Positions 54,458-63,345 of a DNA stretch of 64,000 nucleotides are shown here, one piece after another. Under the pieces are notes generated by a model, which did no database searches, was not told the DNA's origin, and saw nothing but the letters and a program-made list of their open reading frames with translations. How positions within the stretch are numbered: position 1 is the stretch's first letter; each line of letters begins with the position of its first letter. Position numbers and translations under genes: made by a program. Source of the stretch: Nocardioides silvaticus (GTDB taxonomy: Bacteria > Actinomycetota > Actinomycetes > Propionibacteriales > Nocardioidaceae); NCBI RefSeq assembly GCF_003160695.1, contig NZ_QGDD01000008.1, positions 124,001-188,000 of the forward strand. Reading direction: 5' to 3'.

Positions 54458-55171
54458 CTACAAACCCGCGGACTCCGCGACCGGCTCGACGGCCGCCTCC
54501 TCCATGCCCGCGACGTCCTCGAGCCCGGCCGCGCGGCGGACGTTCACGAAGCGCCGGCGGTGCACCGGGCACGGCCCGTGCTCGGTCAGCGCTGCGGAGT
54601 GGGTGGGCGTGATGTAGCCCTTGTGGGTCTTGAAGTCGTAGACGGGCCACTCCTGGTCCAGCTCGTCCATCAGCCGGTCGCGGGTGACCTTGGCGATCAC
54701 CGAGGCAGCCGCCACGCAGGCGGCGACCCGGTCGCCCTTCCAGACCGCGAGGCCGGGGGCGCCGAGCCCGTCGACGGGGAACCCGTCGGTCAGGACGTAC
54801 GACGGCGCGACGTCGAGCTTCGCGACCGCCCGGCGGAGCGCCTCGACGTTGGCGACGTGCATCCCGAGCCGGTCGCACTCCTCGTGCGACATCACCACGA
54901 CCGACCAGGCGACCGCGCGGCGCACGACCTGCTCGTAGCAGCGCTCGCGCGCCTTGGCGGTGAGCAGCTTGGAGTCGGCGAGGCCGGGGACGATCCCGGC
55001 CTTGCCCGACGGCAGGATCGCCGCACCGGCGACCAGCGGGCCGGCACAGGCCCCGCGGCCGGCCTCGTCCACCCCGGCGATCGGCTCGATGCCGTGCCGG
55101 CGCAGGGCGCGCTCGTAGCCGTAGAGGCCGGCGTCCCGCCGTACGGTCGATCCTCGTGGCAGCGTCGACAT
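54458..55171 (-). CDS. rnhB: Ribonuclease HII
   Basis: This 237-residue protein has the catalytic acids in GVDEAGRGACAGP (D and E), DSKLLTAK and the later TDGF region, together with the conserved THKGYITPTHSAAL. It cuts RNA in RNA-DNA hybrids, including single ribonucleotides in DNA. It lies 18 bases after lepB in the usual lepB-rnhB order. The start is ATG 55171. Confidence 0.95.
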   Translation of the reverse strand: MSTLPRGSTVRRDAGLYGYERALRRHGIEPIAGVDEAGRGACAGPLVAGAAILPSGKAGIVPGLADSKLLTAKARERCYEQVVRRAVAWSVVVMSHEECDRLGMHVANVEALRRAVAKLDVAPSYVLTDGFPVDGLGAPGLAVWKGDRVAACVAAASVIAKVTRDRLMDELDQEWPVYDFKTHKGYITPTHSAALTEHGPCPVHRRRFVNVRRAAGLEDVAGMEEAAVEPVAESAGL

Positions 55172-55189
55172 CGCTCGCCTCGTCCGCCC

Positions 55190-56017
55190 TCAGTCGTCGG
55201 CCGGCGGCCCGTCCGGCACGTCGTCGAAGACGCCGGGGTTGCTGATCCAGTCCCACCGGTCGCGCGGCCACACCAGCGAGAAGACCTTGCCGACCACCAG
55301 GTCGGTGTCGACCCAGGGGCTCTGGGTGCAGTCCTCCTCGGAGTCCGGCTGGCACATGTGTGCGCGGGAGTCCGCCGAGGCGCCGCGGTTGTCGCCGAGG
55401 ACGAACAGCTTGCCGTCCGGGACCGGTCCGACGGACCAGGAGCACCCGAAGCCGGTGCCGGCGCCGGCGCAGGTCTTGCGGTCGGCGATGTAGGTCGACT
55501 CGTCGACCGGCTCCCCGTTGACGAGGATCCGGCCCTCCTCGTCGCAGCACTCGATGACGTCGCCCTCGATGCCGATGACGCGCTTCACCAGGTGCCCGCC
55601 GGTCGGGTAGAGCCCGATCTTCGACAGCAGGCTCGCGAGACCGGTCGGCTTCGGCTCCTCACCGGTCAGCCAGCCGCCGGGGTCCTCGAAGACCACGACG
55701 TCGCCGCGGGAGGGGTCGCCGCCGAACCAGTAGGAGACCTTCTGGACGAGGATCCGGTCGTTGCGGATCAGGCCCGGCTCCATCGACGGCGACGGGATGT
55801 AGAACGCCTGGACGAAGAAGGTCTTGATGACGACGGCGAGCACCAACGCGATGCCGAGCAGCAGGATGCTCTCCTGCCACACCGGGAGGTGCTTGCGCTC
55901 TCCGCCGTCGCCGCGCTTCTTCCCGGACGGTGCAGCGTCGGCCGGGGCCGTCTCCGGAGCGTCTGCCTCCGGGGACTGGTCCATCGCGTGGGGGTCCCTG
56001 GGGGCGTCGGTCGTCAC
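55190..56017 (-). CDS. lepB: Signal peptidase I
   Basis: This 275-residue protein has a Pro/Ala-rich cytoplasmic tail, one transmembrane segment (residues ~49-68), the nucleophile Ser78 in PSPSMEPG and the general base Lys145 in HLVKRVIG. GDNRGASADSR is the family box E. It removes signal peptides from exported proteins at the outer face of the membrane. The start is GTG 56017, with TAGAGT eight bases upstream. A small cysteine-containing insert (CCDEE, CAGAGTGFGC) lies in the outer domain. Confidence 0.95.
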   Translation of the reverse strand: MTTDAPRDPHAMDQSPEADAPETAPADAAPSGKKRGDGGERKHLPVWQESILLLGIALVLAVVIKTFFVQAFYIPSPSMEPGLIRNDRILVQKVSYWFGGDPSRGDVVVFEDPGGWLTGEEPKPTGLASLLSKIGLYPTGGHLVKRVIGIEGDVIECCDEEGRILVNGEPVDESTYIADRKTCAGAGTGFGCSWSVGPVPDGKLFVLGDNRGASADSRAHMCQPDSEEDCTQSPWVDTDLVVGKVFSLVWPRDRWDWISNPGVFDDVPDGPPADD

Positions 56018-56025
56018 GGGTACTG

Positions 56026-56031
56026 ACTCTA
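56026..56031 (-). promoter_or_regulatory. lepB -10 hexamer (near-leaderless)
   Basis: TAGAGT lies 8 bases before the GTG at 56017, so lepB may be transcribed separately from rplS, which ends 28 bases upstream. Confidence 0.4.
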
Positions 56032-56044
56032 GCCAGTGACCCGG

Positions 56045-56407
56045 TCAGGCCTCGCGGCGCTCCTTGATCTTGGCGGCCTTGCCGCGGAGGTTGCGCAGGT
56101 AGTAGAGCTTCGCTCGGCGGACGTCACCGCGGGTGACGACCTCGATCTGCTCGAAGATCGGCGAGTGGAGCGGGAACGTCCGCTCGACACCGACGCCGAA
56201 GGAGACCTTCCGGACGGTGAACGTGCGGCCGACGCCGCTGCCGTGGATGCGGATCACGACACCCTGGAAGATCTGGACCCGGGACCGGTTGCCCTCGACG
56301 ACCTTCACGTGCACCTTGACGGTGTCACCGGCGCGGAAGTCGGGGATGTCGTCACGCTTGCTGGCGTTGCCGAGCTCGGCGACGACGGACGGGGAGATGT
56401 TGTTCAT
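56045..56407 (-). CDS. rplS: 50S ribosomal protein L19
   Basis: This 120-residue protein matches L19 throughout ([28 protein letters not shown] and [13 protein letters not shown]). It is of normal length and located between trmD and lepB, as in other actinobacteria, although amt and fic are inserted next to it. ATG 56407 has AGGAG five to six bases upstream. A leader stem may regulate translation. Confidence 0.97.
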   Translation of the reverse strand: MNNISPSVVAELGNASKRDDIPDFRAGDTVKVHVKVVEGNRSRVQIFQGVVIRIHGSGVGRTFTVRKVSFGVGVERTFPLHSPIFEQIEVVTRGDVRRAKLYYLRNLRGKAAKIKERREA

Positions 56408-56423
56408 GTCGGCTCCTCGCGAG

Positions 56424-56497
56424 TGCCACAGGTCATCCGCGGTTGGTTGGGTCGTGATCCACTCGGCGCTGCACGTCCGACGGTTCCCCCTGTGGCA
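56424..56497 (-). promoter_or_regulatory. rplS 5' leader stem
   Basis: TGCCACAGG (56424-56432) and CCTGTGGCA (56489-56497) form a perfect 9-bp stem closing a 56-base loop directly upstream of the rplS ribosome site. This looks like a ribosomal-protein leader where L19 could bind its own mRNA. Confidence 0.4.
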
Positions 56498-56592
56498 GGC
56501 AATACCGTGATGCGTCCGTGGCGCCGACGGACAATCCTCGCACAAGCGTGAGGACGGTCGGTAATCGTCAGAGGCACTGGGAGGATGGACCT

Positions 56593-57819
56593 GTGACCGA
56601 CGCCAGCCGTCCTCTCGACTGGGCACCCCACACCTTCGAGCGGCGTCCCTACCGGCAGCGGGTGGCGCGCGGTCCACGCGCGGACCGGCAGCTCCGCGAG
56701 ATCACGGTCTCGCTCCCGCCCCGGATCCGCGACCGGGACTTCCCGATCGAGCGTCCGCTCGCCGCGATGACGACGGCGAGCGCCGGCGACCTCGGTCACC
56801 TCGACCTCGTCCACGGTCGCACGTTGCAGGCGCTGAACCACCTGCAGCTGCGCACCGAGGCGGTCGACTCCTCCAAGATCGAGAACGTCGACGCCAGCCT
56901 GGCCGACTACGGTCGAGCGCTGCTGGGGGTGGGCGCCAACGCCTCGGCCGTGTCGATGGCCTCGGCCACCGCCGCGCTCTCCCGGATGATCCGGGACGCG
57001 GCGACCACGCGGAAGATCCGCTTGGAAGCGATCCTCACCGCCCACCACGAGCTGTTCCACCGGCACCCGGAGGAGGCGCACCGGGCCGGCCGGCTGCGCA
57101 CGACCCAGAACTGGGTCGGCGGCAGCGACTACTCCCCCGTCAGCGCGACCCACGTGCCGCCACCACCCGAGACCGTGCCCGACTACCTCGAGGACCTCGT
57201 CGCCTACGCCAACCGCGACGACGTGCCGGCCCTGGTGCAGGCCGCGATCGTGCACGCCCAGTTCGAGTCGATCCACCCGTTCATCGACGGCAACGGCAGG
57301 ATCGGCCGGGCGCTCATCCACGCCGTCCTCCGCCGGCGACGTGCGACCCGGCACCTGACCGTGCCGATCGCGTCGGCGCTCGTGGCTCACCGCGATCGGT
57401 ACTTCGGCGCACTCGACGAGTACCGCCGTGGCTCGGCGGCTCCACTCGTGGCGATGCTCGCCTCCGCGACCAGCATCGCCACCGCCGAGTCGTGGCGAAC
57501 GGCGGGCAACCTGCGCGACCTCCGCAAGGGCTGGGCCGACGACGTCGGCGGCACCCGGCCGGGCACGCCGCTGCACCGGGTGCTCGACCTCCTCACCGAG
57601 GAGCCGATCGTCAACGTCGAGCTCGTCGTGGAGCGCACCGGCGCCACCGACCAGGCCGCTGCCGAGGCGGTCGCGACCCTGGTCGGAGCCGGCGTGCTCG
57701 CCAAGGCCCCGCGGTCGCGACGGGCACCGGTCTGGCTGGCGACGTCGGTGCTCGCCGAGGTCCAGGACCTCAGCAGCCGGATCCAGGCATCCAGCCGTCG
57801 GCTGCGCGACCGGGCCTGA
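56593..57819 (+). CDS. Fic-family protein, class II (N-terminal inhibitory motif)
   Basis: This 408-residue protein has the Fic core [12 protein letters not shown] at residues 228-239, the full AMP-transferase motif. It also has an N-terminal inhibitory motif SSKIEN at 93-98, matching [S/T]xxxE[G/N], so it should be auto-inhibited by the glutamate. A C-terminal winged-helix-like region follows ([21 protein letters not shown]). GTG 56593 was chosen for the GGGAGG eight bases upstream. Fic enzymes transfer AMP to hydroxyl groups of proteins; no antitoxin gene is adjacent. It is inserted between trmD and rplS on the opposite strand. Confidence 0.88.
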   Translation: MTDASRPLDWAPHTFERRPYRQRVARGPRADRQLREITVSLPPRIRDRDFPIERPLAAMTTASAGDLGHLDLVHGRTLQALNHLQLRTEAVDSSKIENVDASLADYGRALLGVGANASAVSMASATAALSRMIRDAATTRKIRLEAILTAHHELFHRHPEEAHRAGRLRTTQNWVGGSDYSPVSATHVPPPPETVPDYLEDLVAYANRDDVPALVQAAIVHAQFESIHPFIDGNGRIGRALIHAVLRRRRATRHLTVPIASALVAHRDRYFGALDEYRRGSAAPLVAMLASATSIATAESWRTAGNLRDLRKGWADDVGGTRPGTPLHRVLDLLTEEPIVNVELVVERTGATDQAAAEAVATLVGAGVLAKAPRSRRAPVWLATSVLAEVQDLSSRIQASSRRLRDRA

Positions 57820-57834
57820 CCGGGCGGAGATGCA

Positions 57835-57871
57835 CCGCAGGCCCGCCCCTGGAGCGAGGGCGGACCTGCGG
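57835..57871. terminator. Bidirectional hairpin between fic and amt
   Basis: CCGCAGGCCCGCCC (57835-57848) pairs with GGGCGGACCTGCGG (57858-57871), with a mismatch near the middle, giving about 13 paired bases and a 9-base loop. It lies 16 bases after the fic stop and 25 bases beyond the amt stop. Confidence 0.75.
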
Positions 57872-57895
57872 GTCGATGCCGGACGCTGACGACGA

Positions 57896-59110
57896 TCAGT
57901 CGATCGCGTAGCCCCCGCCGTGCAGGGCGAGGTCCAGACCGGCGACCTCGTCGTCCTCCTTGGCACGGAACCCGATCGTCTTGTCGATCAGCGTCCCGGC
58001 GACCCAGGCCACGGCGAACGCCCAGGCGATGACGGTCACCGAGGAGGCGAGCTGCGACCAGAGCTGGGCGCCGCCGCCGCCGTAGAAGAGACCCTCGCCG
58101 TCGTAGGTCGCCAGGAAGCCCAGCGAGATGCAGCCGATGAAGCCGCCGACCAGGTGGATGCCGACCACGTCGAGCGTGTCGTCGAAGCCCAGCTTGTACT
58201 TCAGCTCCACCGCGAAGGCGCAGATGGCACCGGCCACCAGGCCGAGGACGATCGCGGCCCAGGGGTCGATGTGGGCGCAGGCCGGGGTGATGGCGACCAG
58301 ACCGGCGACGACACCGGAGGCGGCGCCGACGGCGGTGGCCTTGCCCTCCTTGAGCTGCTCCACCACGAGCCAGCCGAGCATGCCGGCGGCCGGGCAGATG
58401 AGGGTGTTGAGGAAGATCAGACTGGTCTGGCCGAGGTCGGCGCCGTAGACACCGGTGTTGAAGCCGAACCATCCGAACCACAGGATCGCGGCGCCGATGA
58501 GCACCAGCGGCACGTTGTGCGGCTGCGCCTCCTCCTTGGAGAAGCCGACCTTGCGACGGCCGAGGACCAGGGCGAGCGCGAGCGCGGCCGCGCCGGAGGC
58601 CTGGTGGACGATCGTGCCGCCGGCCCAGTCGAGGGCGCCGGTGCCGTTGAGGAAGAAGTCACCGTTGAGGATCCAGCCGGCCCACACCCAGGCCTGGCCG
58701 GGGAAGTAGACCAGCGTCGCCCAGATGGCGGCGAACAGCAGCCAGGGGAAGAAGCGGGCACGGTCGGCGATCGCTCCCGAGATGAGCGCGACGGTGATGA
58801 TGGCGAACGAGGCGCCAAACGCGACGCCACCGAGCGTGGCGTCACCGAGCTTCACCGAGTCGGTCAGCGCGAAGTCCTGGAACGGGTTGCCGAAGAACTG
58901 GCTGATCCCGCTGTCGCCCAGCGCGCCGATGCCGGTGGCGCCGTACAGGACCCACAGGAGCGTGGTCAGGCCGAGCGACCCGAAGCTCAGCATCATCATG
59001 GAGACGACGGACTTGGACTTCACCAGGCCGCCGTAGAAGAACGCCAGTCCTGGCGTCATGAAGATCACCAGGGCCGTGCACAGCAACAGCCATGCGAGAT
59101 CGAGATCCAT
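57896..59110 (-). CDS. amt: Ammonium transporter
   Basis: This 404-residue protein has eleven hydrophobic segments and Amt/MEP signatures: LAFFYGGLVKSKSVVSMMM near the start, WILNGDFFLNGTGALDWAGG, and DDTLDVVGIHLVGGFIG near the end, which contains one of the twin channel histidines. It is a trimeric ammonium channel. I chose ATG 59110 because AGAGG is six bases upstream. The normal neighbour glnK is not present. It has a GlnR-type box about 107 bases upstream, implying induction under nitrogen limitation. Confidence 0.95.
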   Translation of the reverse strand: MDLDLAWLLLCTALVIFMTPGLAFFYGGLVKSKSVVSMMMLSFGSLGLTTLLWVLYGATGIGALGDSGISQFFGNPFQDFALTDSVKLGDATLGGVAFGASFAIITVALISGAIADRARFFPWLLFAAIWATLVYFPGQAWVWAGWILNGDFFLNGTGALDWAGGTIVHQASGAAALALALVLGRRKVGFSKEEAQPHNVPLVLIGAAILWFGWFGFNTGVYGADLGQTSLIFLNTLICPAAGMLGWLVVEQLKEGKATAVGAASGVVAGLVAITPACAHIDPWAAIVLGLVAGAICAFAVELKYKLGFDDTLDVVGIHLVGGFIGCISLGFLATYDGEGLFYGGGGAQLWSQLASSVTVIAWAFAVAWVAGTLIDKTIGFRAKEDDEVAGLDLALHGGGYAID

Positions 59111-59216
59111 TGCCAACCTCTTTGTGTCTCGGGAGTGGTGCGCGGGTCAGCCGCTCTGCTGTTCCCACTTCGTCCGAGATCCTGTCGAGGTGGCGTTTCA
59201 CATCCCGACCGCCCGT

Positions 59217-59232
59217 GTTTCCCCGGCGTTAC
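59217..59232 (-). promoter_or_regulatory. GlnR-type box upstream of amt
   Basis: On the minus strand GTAAC (59232-59228), 6 bases, GAAAC (59221-59217) matches the actinobacterial GlnR half-site pair gTnAc-n6-GaAAc. Further GAAAC halves lie at 59195-59199 and 59248-59252. The position in front of an ammonium transporter supports the call. Confidence 0.6.
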
Positions 59233-59250
59233 AGGTTGGCTCGTCGTGTT

Positions 59251-60441
59251 TCAGCCGTGAGTACGGCGCGGCTTCGTCAGCACCACGGCACCCGGCGGAG
59301 CAGGGATGTCCGACCGCAGCCGGAAGCCGGCCTTCTTGTACATCCGCAGGTTGCGCTCGCTGCCGGCACCGGTGAACAGGACGTACGACGTCGCCGCGGC
59401 CGGTGCCGCCGCCTGGATGTGCTCGAGCAGCGCCCGGCCGAGACCGGAGCCCTGCAGGTCGGGCGCGACCATGACCCGGCCGATGTCCCAGGCGGTGGGG
59501 TGCTCGGGGTCGAGCCGGCCGCGCACGGCGCCGACCATCCGGCCCGCCCGGCGCACGACGTAGGTGTCCCACTCCGCCAACCACGCGCGCACGTCGTCGA
59601 GCGACTCCTCCAGCGCGGGGATCGCCACGCCGGGGTTGACCTGCGCCTCCTGGGTCCAGCAGGCCCGCTGCAGCGTCAGCAGCTCGCCCGCGTCACCCGG
59701 CGTGGCCTTCGTGATGGGCGTGCCGTCGTCGAGGGCCGACGGGGCGAGCAGGTCGGGCCGGCGCTCCGCCGTACGACGCCGGGCCTGGTCCCGCCGCCAG
59801 CGGGCGATCGCGCCGTGGTCACCGGAACGCAGCACCTCGGGGACCTCGCGGCCCTCCCATACCGGCGGCTTGGTGTAGACGGGGTACTCCAGCAACCCGC
59901 CGGACCCCGCCGTGTGCGACTCCTCCGTCAGCGACTCCGCATTGCCCATGAAACCGGGCAGCAGCCGGACCACGGCCTCGGTGATCGCCAGCGCCGCGAC
60001 CTCGCCGCCGTTGAGCACGTAGTCGCCGAGGCTGAGCTCGCGCACCTCGGCGAGGTCCCGCGCGTGGTCGACGACCCGCTGGTCGATGCCCTCGTAGCGC
60101 CCGCACGCGAACACCAGGCGGTCGCGGGTCGAGAGCTCCTCGGCGACGCGCTGGTCGAACCGCTCCCCCGACGGCGTGGTGAAGATGATCGTGGCGTCGG
60201 CCGGCCCGGCGGCCGGGCCCAGCAGCTCGGCGAACGCCTCGCCGAAGGGCTCGGGCTTCATGACCATGCCCGCGCCGCCGCCGTAGGGCGTGTCGTCGAC
60301 GGTGCGGTGGCGGTCGTGCGTCCAGTCGCGGAGGTCGTGGACGTGCACCTCGAGCAGGCCGCTCTCGACGGCCTTGCCGGGCAGCGAGAGCCGGAGCGGC
60401 GCGAGGTAGTCGGGAAAGATCGTGAGGTAGTCGAGCCTCAC
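59251..60441 (-). CDS. trmD: tRNA (guanine37-N1)-methyltransferase fused to a GNAT domain
   Basis: This 396-residue protein has a complete TrmD domain in residues 1-~235 ([24 protein letters not shown], and the knot segment [15 protein letters not shown]). A GNAT acetyltransferase occupies ~245-396, with the acetyl-CoA motif QGSGLG at 330-335. TrmD normally ends near 230-245 residues, so this is a fusion in frame without a stop. It methylates N1 of G37 in tRNA. The role of the acetyltransferase is unknown. The GTG overlaps the rimM stop by 4 bases. Confidence 0.9.
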   Translation of the reverse strand: MRLDYLTIFPDYLAPLRLSLPGKAVESGLLEVHVHDLRDWTHDRHRTVDDTPYGGGAGMVMKPEPFGEAFAELLGPAAGPADATIIFTTPSGERFDQRVAEELSTRDRLVFACGRYEGIDQRVVDHARDLAEVRELSLGDYVLNGGEVAALAITEAVVRLLPGFMGNAESLTEESHTAGSGGLLEYPVYTKPPVWEGREVPEVLRSGDHGAIARWRRDQARRRTAERRPDLLAPSALDDGTPITKATPGDAGELLTLQRACWTQEAQVNPGVAIPALEESLDDVRAWLAEWDTYVVRRAGRMVGAVRGRLDPEHPTAWDIGRVMVAPDLQGSGLGRALLEHIQAAAPAAATSYVLFTGAGSERNLRMYKKAGFRLRSDIPAPPGAVVLTKPRRTHG

Positions 60442-61013
60442 CGCTCGCCGTCCCCGTCCTCCGTGTCGTCCGCGTCGTCCGGGAACGGCGCGACCAGGCC
60501 GGGGCGGTCGGCGATCACGACCCGCCCGCCGGGCACGTCGACCTCAGGCACCAGCGCGGCGACGAACGGCACCAGCGCCTCGCGGCCGTCGAGGGTGGTC
60601 ACGCGGAGCAGGTCCTGGGCACCGTGGACCAGTCCGGCGATCTCGCCGAGGCGGGTGCCGTCGAGGTCGTACGCCGCCAGCCCCTCGAGCTGGTGGTCGT
60701 AGAACTCCTCGGGATCGTCAGGTGAGGCGTCCACCGGCAGCGTCGCGCGCAGGACCACGCCGCGCGCCGCCTCGGCGGCGTTGCGGTCGGGGATCTCGGC
60801 GAAAGCGACCAGCAGCGTCGAGGCGTGCCAGCGCGCACGCCGTACCTGCAACGACGGGTGGGAAAAAGCCGAACCCCGGGGCGGCTGCGCAAGCAGCCGG
60901 ACCCCGGGGACGTAACGCTTCTCCGGCTCGTCCGTGCGGACGTCGACGGTCACCTCACCGCGGATGCCGTGGGGCTTCCCGATGCGGCCGACGACGACCT
61001 CGATCGAGTCCAA
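60438..61013 (-). CDS. rimM: Ribosome maturation factor RimM
   Basis: This 191-residue protein has the N-terminal RimM domain ([26 protein letters not shown]) and the C-terminal PRC-like barrel ([15 protein letters not shown]). An acidic tail follows. It assists maturation of the 30S head with S19. The start is TTG 61013, with khpA ending 4 bases upstream; no better start is near. It overlaps trmD by 4 bases. Confidence 0.95.
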   Translation of the reverse strand: MDSIEVVVGRIGKPHGIRGEVTVDVRTDEPEKRYVPGVRLLAQPPRGSAFSHPSLQVRRARWHASTLLVAFAEIPDRNAAEAARGVVLRATLPVDASPDDPEEFYDHQLEGLAAYDLDGTRLGEIAGLVHGAQDLLRVTTLDGREALVPFVAALVPEVDVPGGRVVIADRPGLVAPFPDDADDTEDGDGER

Positions 61014-61017
61014 CGAC

Positions 61018-61266
61018 TCAGCGGCGTCCGGGACGGTCGACGTCGACGAAGTCGATCCGGGCGCCGCTGTTGCCGGCGAGCGCCGAGATCACCGTGCGGA
61101 AGGCGGTCGCCGTGCGACCGCCGCGACCGATCACCTTGCCGAGGTCGTCGGGGTGTACCCGCACCTCGAGCACCGACCCGCGCCGCAGCTGCTTGTCGCG
61201 CACCACGACGTCGTCGGGGTTGTCGACCACACCGCGGACGAGGTGCTCCAACGCGTCGGCGAGCAT
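61018..61266 (-). CDS. khpA: KH-domain RNA-binding protein (KhpA-like)
   Basis: This 82-residue single KH-domain protein has VIGRGGR, the GxxG loop (around residue 46), followed by TATAFRTVISAL. It matches the small KhpA/YlqC family that sits between rpsP and rimM in Gram-positive bacteria. It probably binds RNA with a KhpB partner. It is four bases from both neighbours, in one operon with rpsP-rimM-trmD. Confidence 0.92.
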   Translation of the reverse strand: MLADALEHLVRGVVDNPDDVVVRDKQLRRGSVLEVRVHPDDLGKVIGRGGRTATAFRTVISALAGNSGARIDFVDVDRPGRR

Positions 61267-61270
61267 CGAC

Positions 61271-61792
61271 TCAGGCCTCGGTCGACTCGGCCTCGGCGGC
61301 CGGCTCGTCGGTCGTGGTCTCCTCGGCGGGGGCCTCGGCCGGAGCCTCCTCGGCGGCGGGCGCCTCGGCGGGGGTCTCCTCGGCGGGGGTCTCCTCGGCC
61401 TTCGGCTCGGCCTTCTTCTTGGTGGTCACCGCGGCGCCCTTGGGCTCGTTGGCGGCCTCCTTGAGGGCCTCGTTGAAGATCTCGAGCTTGTCGCGCTTCG
61501 GCTCCTTGACCTTCAGGGTGCCCTCGGCGCCGGGCTCACCCTTGAACTTCTGCCAGTCACCGGTGACCTTGAGGATCGCGGCGACGGCCTCGGTCGGCTG
61601 GGCGCCGACGCTGAGCCAGTACTGCGCCCGCTCGGAGACGACGTCGATGTAGGACGGGTCCTCCTTGGGGTGGTACTTGCCGATCTCCTCGATCACCTTG
61701 CCGTCGCGCTTCTTGCGCGAGTCGACGATGACGATGCGGTACTGCGGGACCCGGACCTTGCCCAGGCGCTTCAGACGGATCTTGACGGCCAC
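61271..61792 (-). CDS. rpsP: 30S ribosomal protein S16
   Basis: This 173-residue protein has an S16 core in residues 1-~90 ([25 protein letters not shown]). An extended tail of about 80 residues is rich in Ala, Glu, Pro and Thr with runs such as [12 protein letters not shown]16 is normally 80-150 residues, so the tail is unusually long. The start is GTG 61792; AAGGAG lies about 11 bases upstream. It heads the rpsP-khpA-rimM-trmD operon. The tail resembles that of S2 in this window. Confidence 0.96.
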   Translation of the reverse strand: MAVKIRLKRLGKVRVPQYRIVIVDSRKKRDGKVIEEIGKYHPKEDPSYIDVVSERAQYWLSVGAQPTEAVAAILKVTGDWQKFKGEPGAEGTLKVKEPKRDKLEIFNEALKEAANEPKGAAVTTKKKAEPKAEETPAEETPAEAPAAEEAPAEAPAEETTTDEPAAEAESTEA

Positions 61793-62025
61793 GTTTGTGG
61801 TGTCTCCTTGAGAACTTGTGGTGGGTGATCCACTCCCGACCAGGTGGGGAACACCGGCGCGGTGGATCGAGGGCGCCGCGACGGCCGGAGAGAGGGTCCG
61901 ACCGATGCAGAACTCAGCGTCGCATTCTGCCAGAACACCTGCGCGCGACCGAATCTCGGTGGACCGGCCGGCCCGCCGACAACTCCACCCGACAACAAAG
62001 TGCCCGCACCGTGCGTCCACCCAGC

Positions 62026-62907
62026 ATGACCACGATGACCGAACCGCCCGTCACCGCCCCCTTCGTCCCTCCCGCCCGGGTGACGGCCCCGCCGCGCCTG
62101 ACCGAGCGTTTCCCCGCCCTGTTCCCCGTCGCCGTGCGGGTCCACCGGGCACGACGCCGCTGGCAGTGGATCACCGGCGACCAGGAGTGGGCCCGCACCC
62201 GCGAGCGTGACCCGCTGGCCGTGCGGGTCGAGAAGCACCGGTCGTTGCTCCTGCGCCAGCTCGGTGAGAGCGAGATGTGGCTGCAGCACAACAAGGTGAT
62301 CAACCTGCGGCTGGCGAGCCGGCGCGTCGACGGGCTCCTCGTCCGCCCCGGCGAGATGTTCTCCTTCAACAAGGTCGTGGGCAGCTGCACCCGGCGGAAG
62401 GGCTACGTGCCGGGCATGCGGCTGTCCAACGGCGAGGCCGTGCCCGGCGTGGGTGGCGGCGTCTGCCAGCTCGCGAACCTGCTGCACTGGATGTTCCTCC
62501 ACTCGCCGCTGACGGTCGTGGAGCGGTCCGAGCACAGCTTCGACCCGTTCCCCGACAAGGACCGGGTGCTGCCGTGGGGCGTCGGGTGCTCGATCGCCTA
62601 CAACTACGTCGACCTGGTCGTGCGCAACGACACCGCCACCACCTTCCAGCTGCTCGTCGAGGTCGGCGACCGGTACCTGGAGGGTGAGCTGCGGGCCGAC
62701 AGCGAGCTGCCGCACTCCTACTCGGTGCACGCCCGCGACGAGCAGTTCCTCCAGCACGAGGGCAGGATCTTCCGCCGCAACGAGATCTGGCGGACCGTCA
62801 TCGACCGCAGGACCGGCCGACAGCTCGGCGAGGAGCTCCTCAAGCGCAACTGCGCGTTGGTGAAGTACCAGCCCGAGGGCACGCAGGTCGTCGACGTGTC
62901 CGACTGA
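62026..62907 (+). CDS. VanW-family protein
   Basis: This 293-residue protein has a VanW-like region from about residue 100 ([29 protein letters not shown]) to about residue 215. It lacks a signal peptide; the N-terminal ~40 residues are proline-rich. VanW proteins occur near glycopeptide-resistance and cell-wall genes, but their activity is unknown. It is divergent from rpsP, sharing a 233-base gap. ATG 62026 has no good ribosome site; ATG 62035 is an alternative. Confidence 0.85.
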   Translation: MTTMTEPPVTAPFVPPARVTAPPRLTERFPALFPVAVRVHRARRRWQWITGDQEWARTRERDPLAVRVEKHRSLLLRQLGESEMWLQHNKVINLRLASRRVDGLLVRPGEMFSFNKVVGSCTRRKGYVPGMRLSNGEAVPGVGGGVCQLANLLHWMFLHSPLTVVERSEHSFDPFPDKDRVLPWGVGCSIAYNYVDLVVRNDTATTFQLLVEVGDRYLEGELRADSELPHSYSVHARDEQFLQHEGRIFRRNEIWRTVIDRRTGRQLGEELLKRNCALVKYQPEGTQVVDVSD

Positions 62908-63033
62908 CCGATCCGCGCGGGGAGATAGTCATCTCGGGCCATGCAGGGCTGTCCGGCAGCGGGTCCCAGGACCCACGCTCCGAGAGGCAGGATCGCAGGC
63001 CTCACCTCGGGCAGATCGAAAGGAGCGGAGGCG

Positions 63034-63318
63034 ATGATGACTCTTCCGCAGCACGTCCCGGCCGCGTCCTCCCCGGTTCGCTACGAGGAGACGCAGGCGT
63101 TCGACAACTACGTCCTCGCGACCCGGATCGTGCACCGGGCCGAGACGCTGCTCGCCAACGCGGAGAACTGTCCCGACGCCGTCGCGCACATCGAGGCCGC
63201 GTTCGCGATCGCGCTCTCGGTCACGCCGGGAAGCACCTGGGCAGTGGTCCGGATCGCCCGCCAGCACCTCGACGACGCCAAGGACATCCTCGACGCCCGC
63301 GGCTACGGCCTGGGCTGA
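63034..63318 (+). CDS. Small protein of unknown function
   Basis: This 94-residue protein starts MMTLPQHVPAASSPV, with AAGGAGCGGAGG just upstream. The rest is helical, with SPVRYEETQAFDNYVLATRIVH and an even mix of Ala, Asp and aromatic residues. It has no transmembrane segment or cysteine pair apart from one Cys. It is convergent with the amidohydrolase, 27 bases apart. I do not recognise a family. ATG at 63037 is equivalent. Confidence 0.65.
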   Translation: MMTLPQHVPAASSPVRYEETQAFDNYVLATRIVHRAETLLANAENCPDAVAHIEAAFAIALSVTPGSTWAVVRIARQHLDDAKDILDARGYGLG

Positions 63319-63345
63319 GCCGGCCTGGCCGCACCTGATCGCTGC

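Noticed and set aside
56593..57819. Fic/antitoxin (Doc-Phd type) operon
   Set aside because: The protein carries its own inhibitory motif and there is no small gene in front of it or after it on the same strand.
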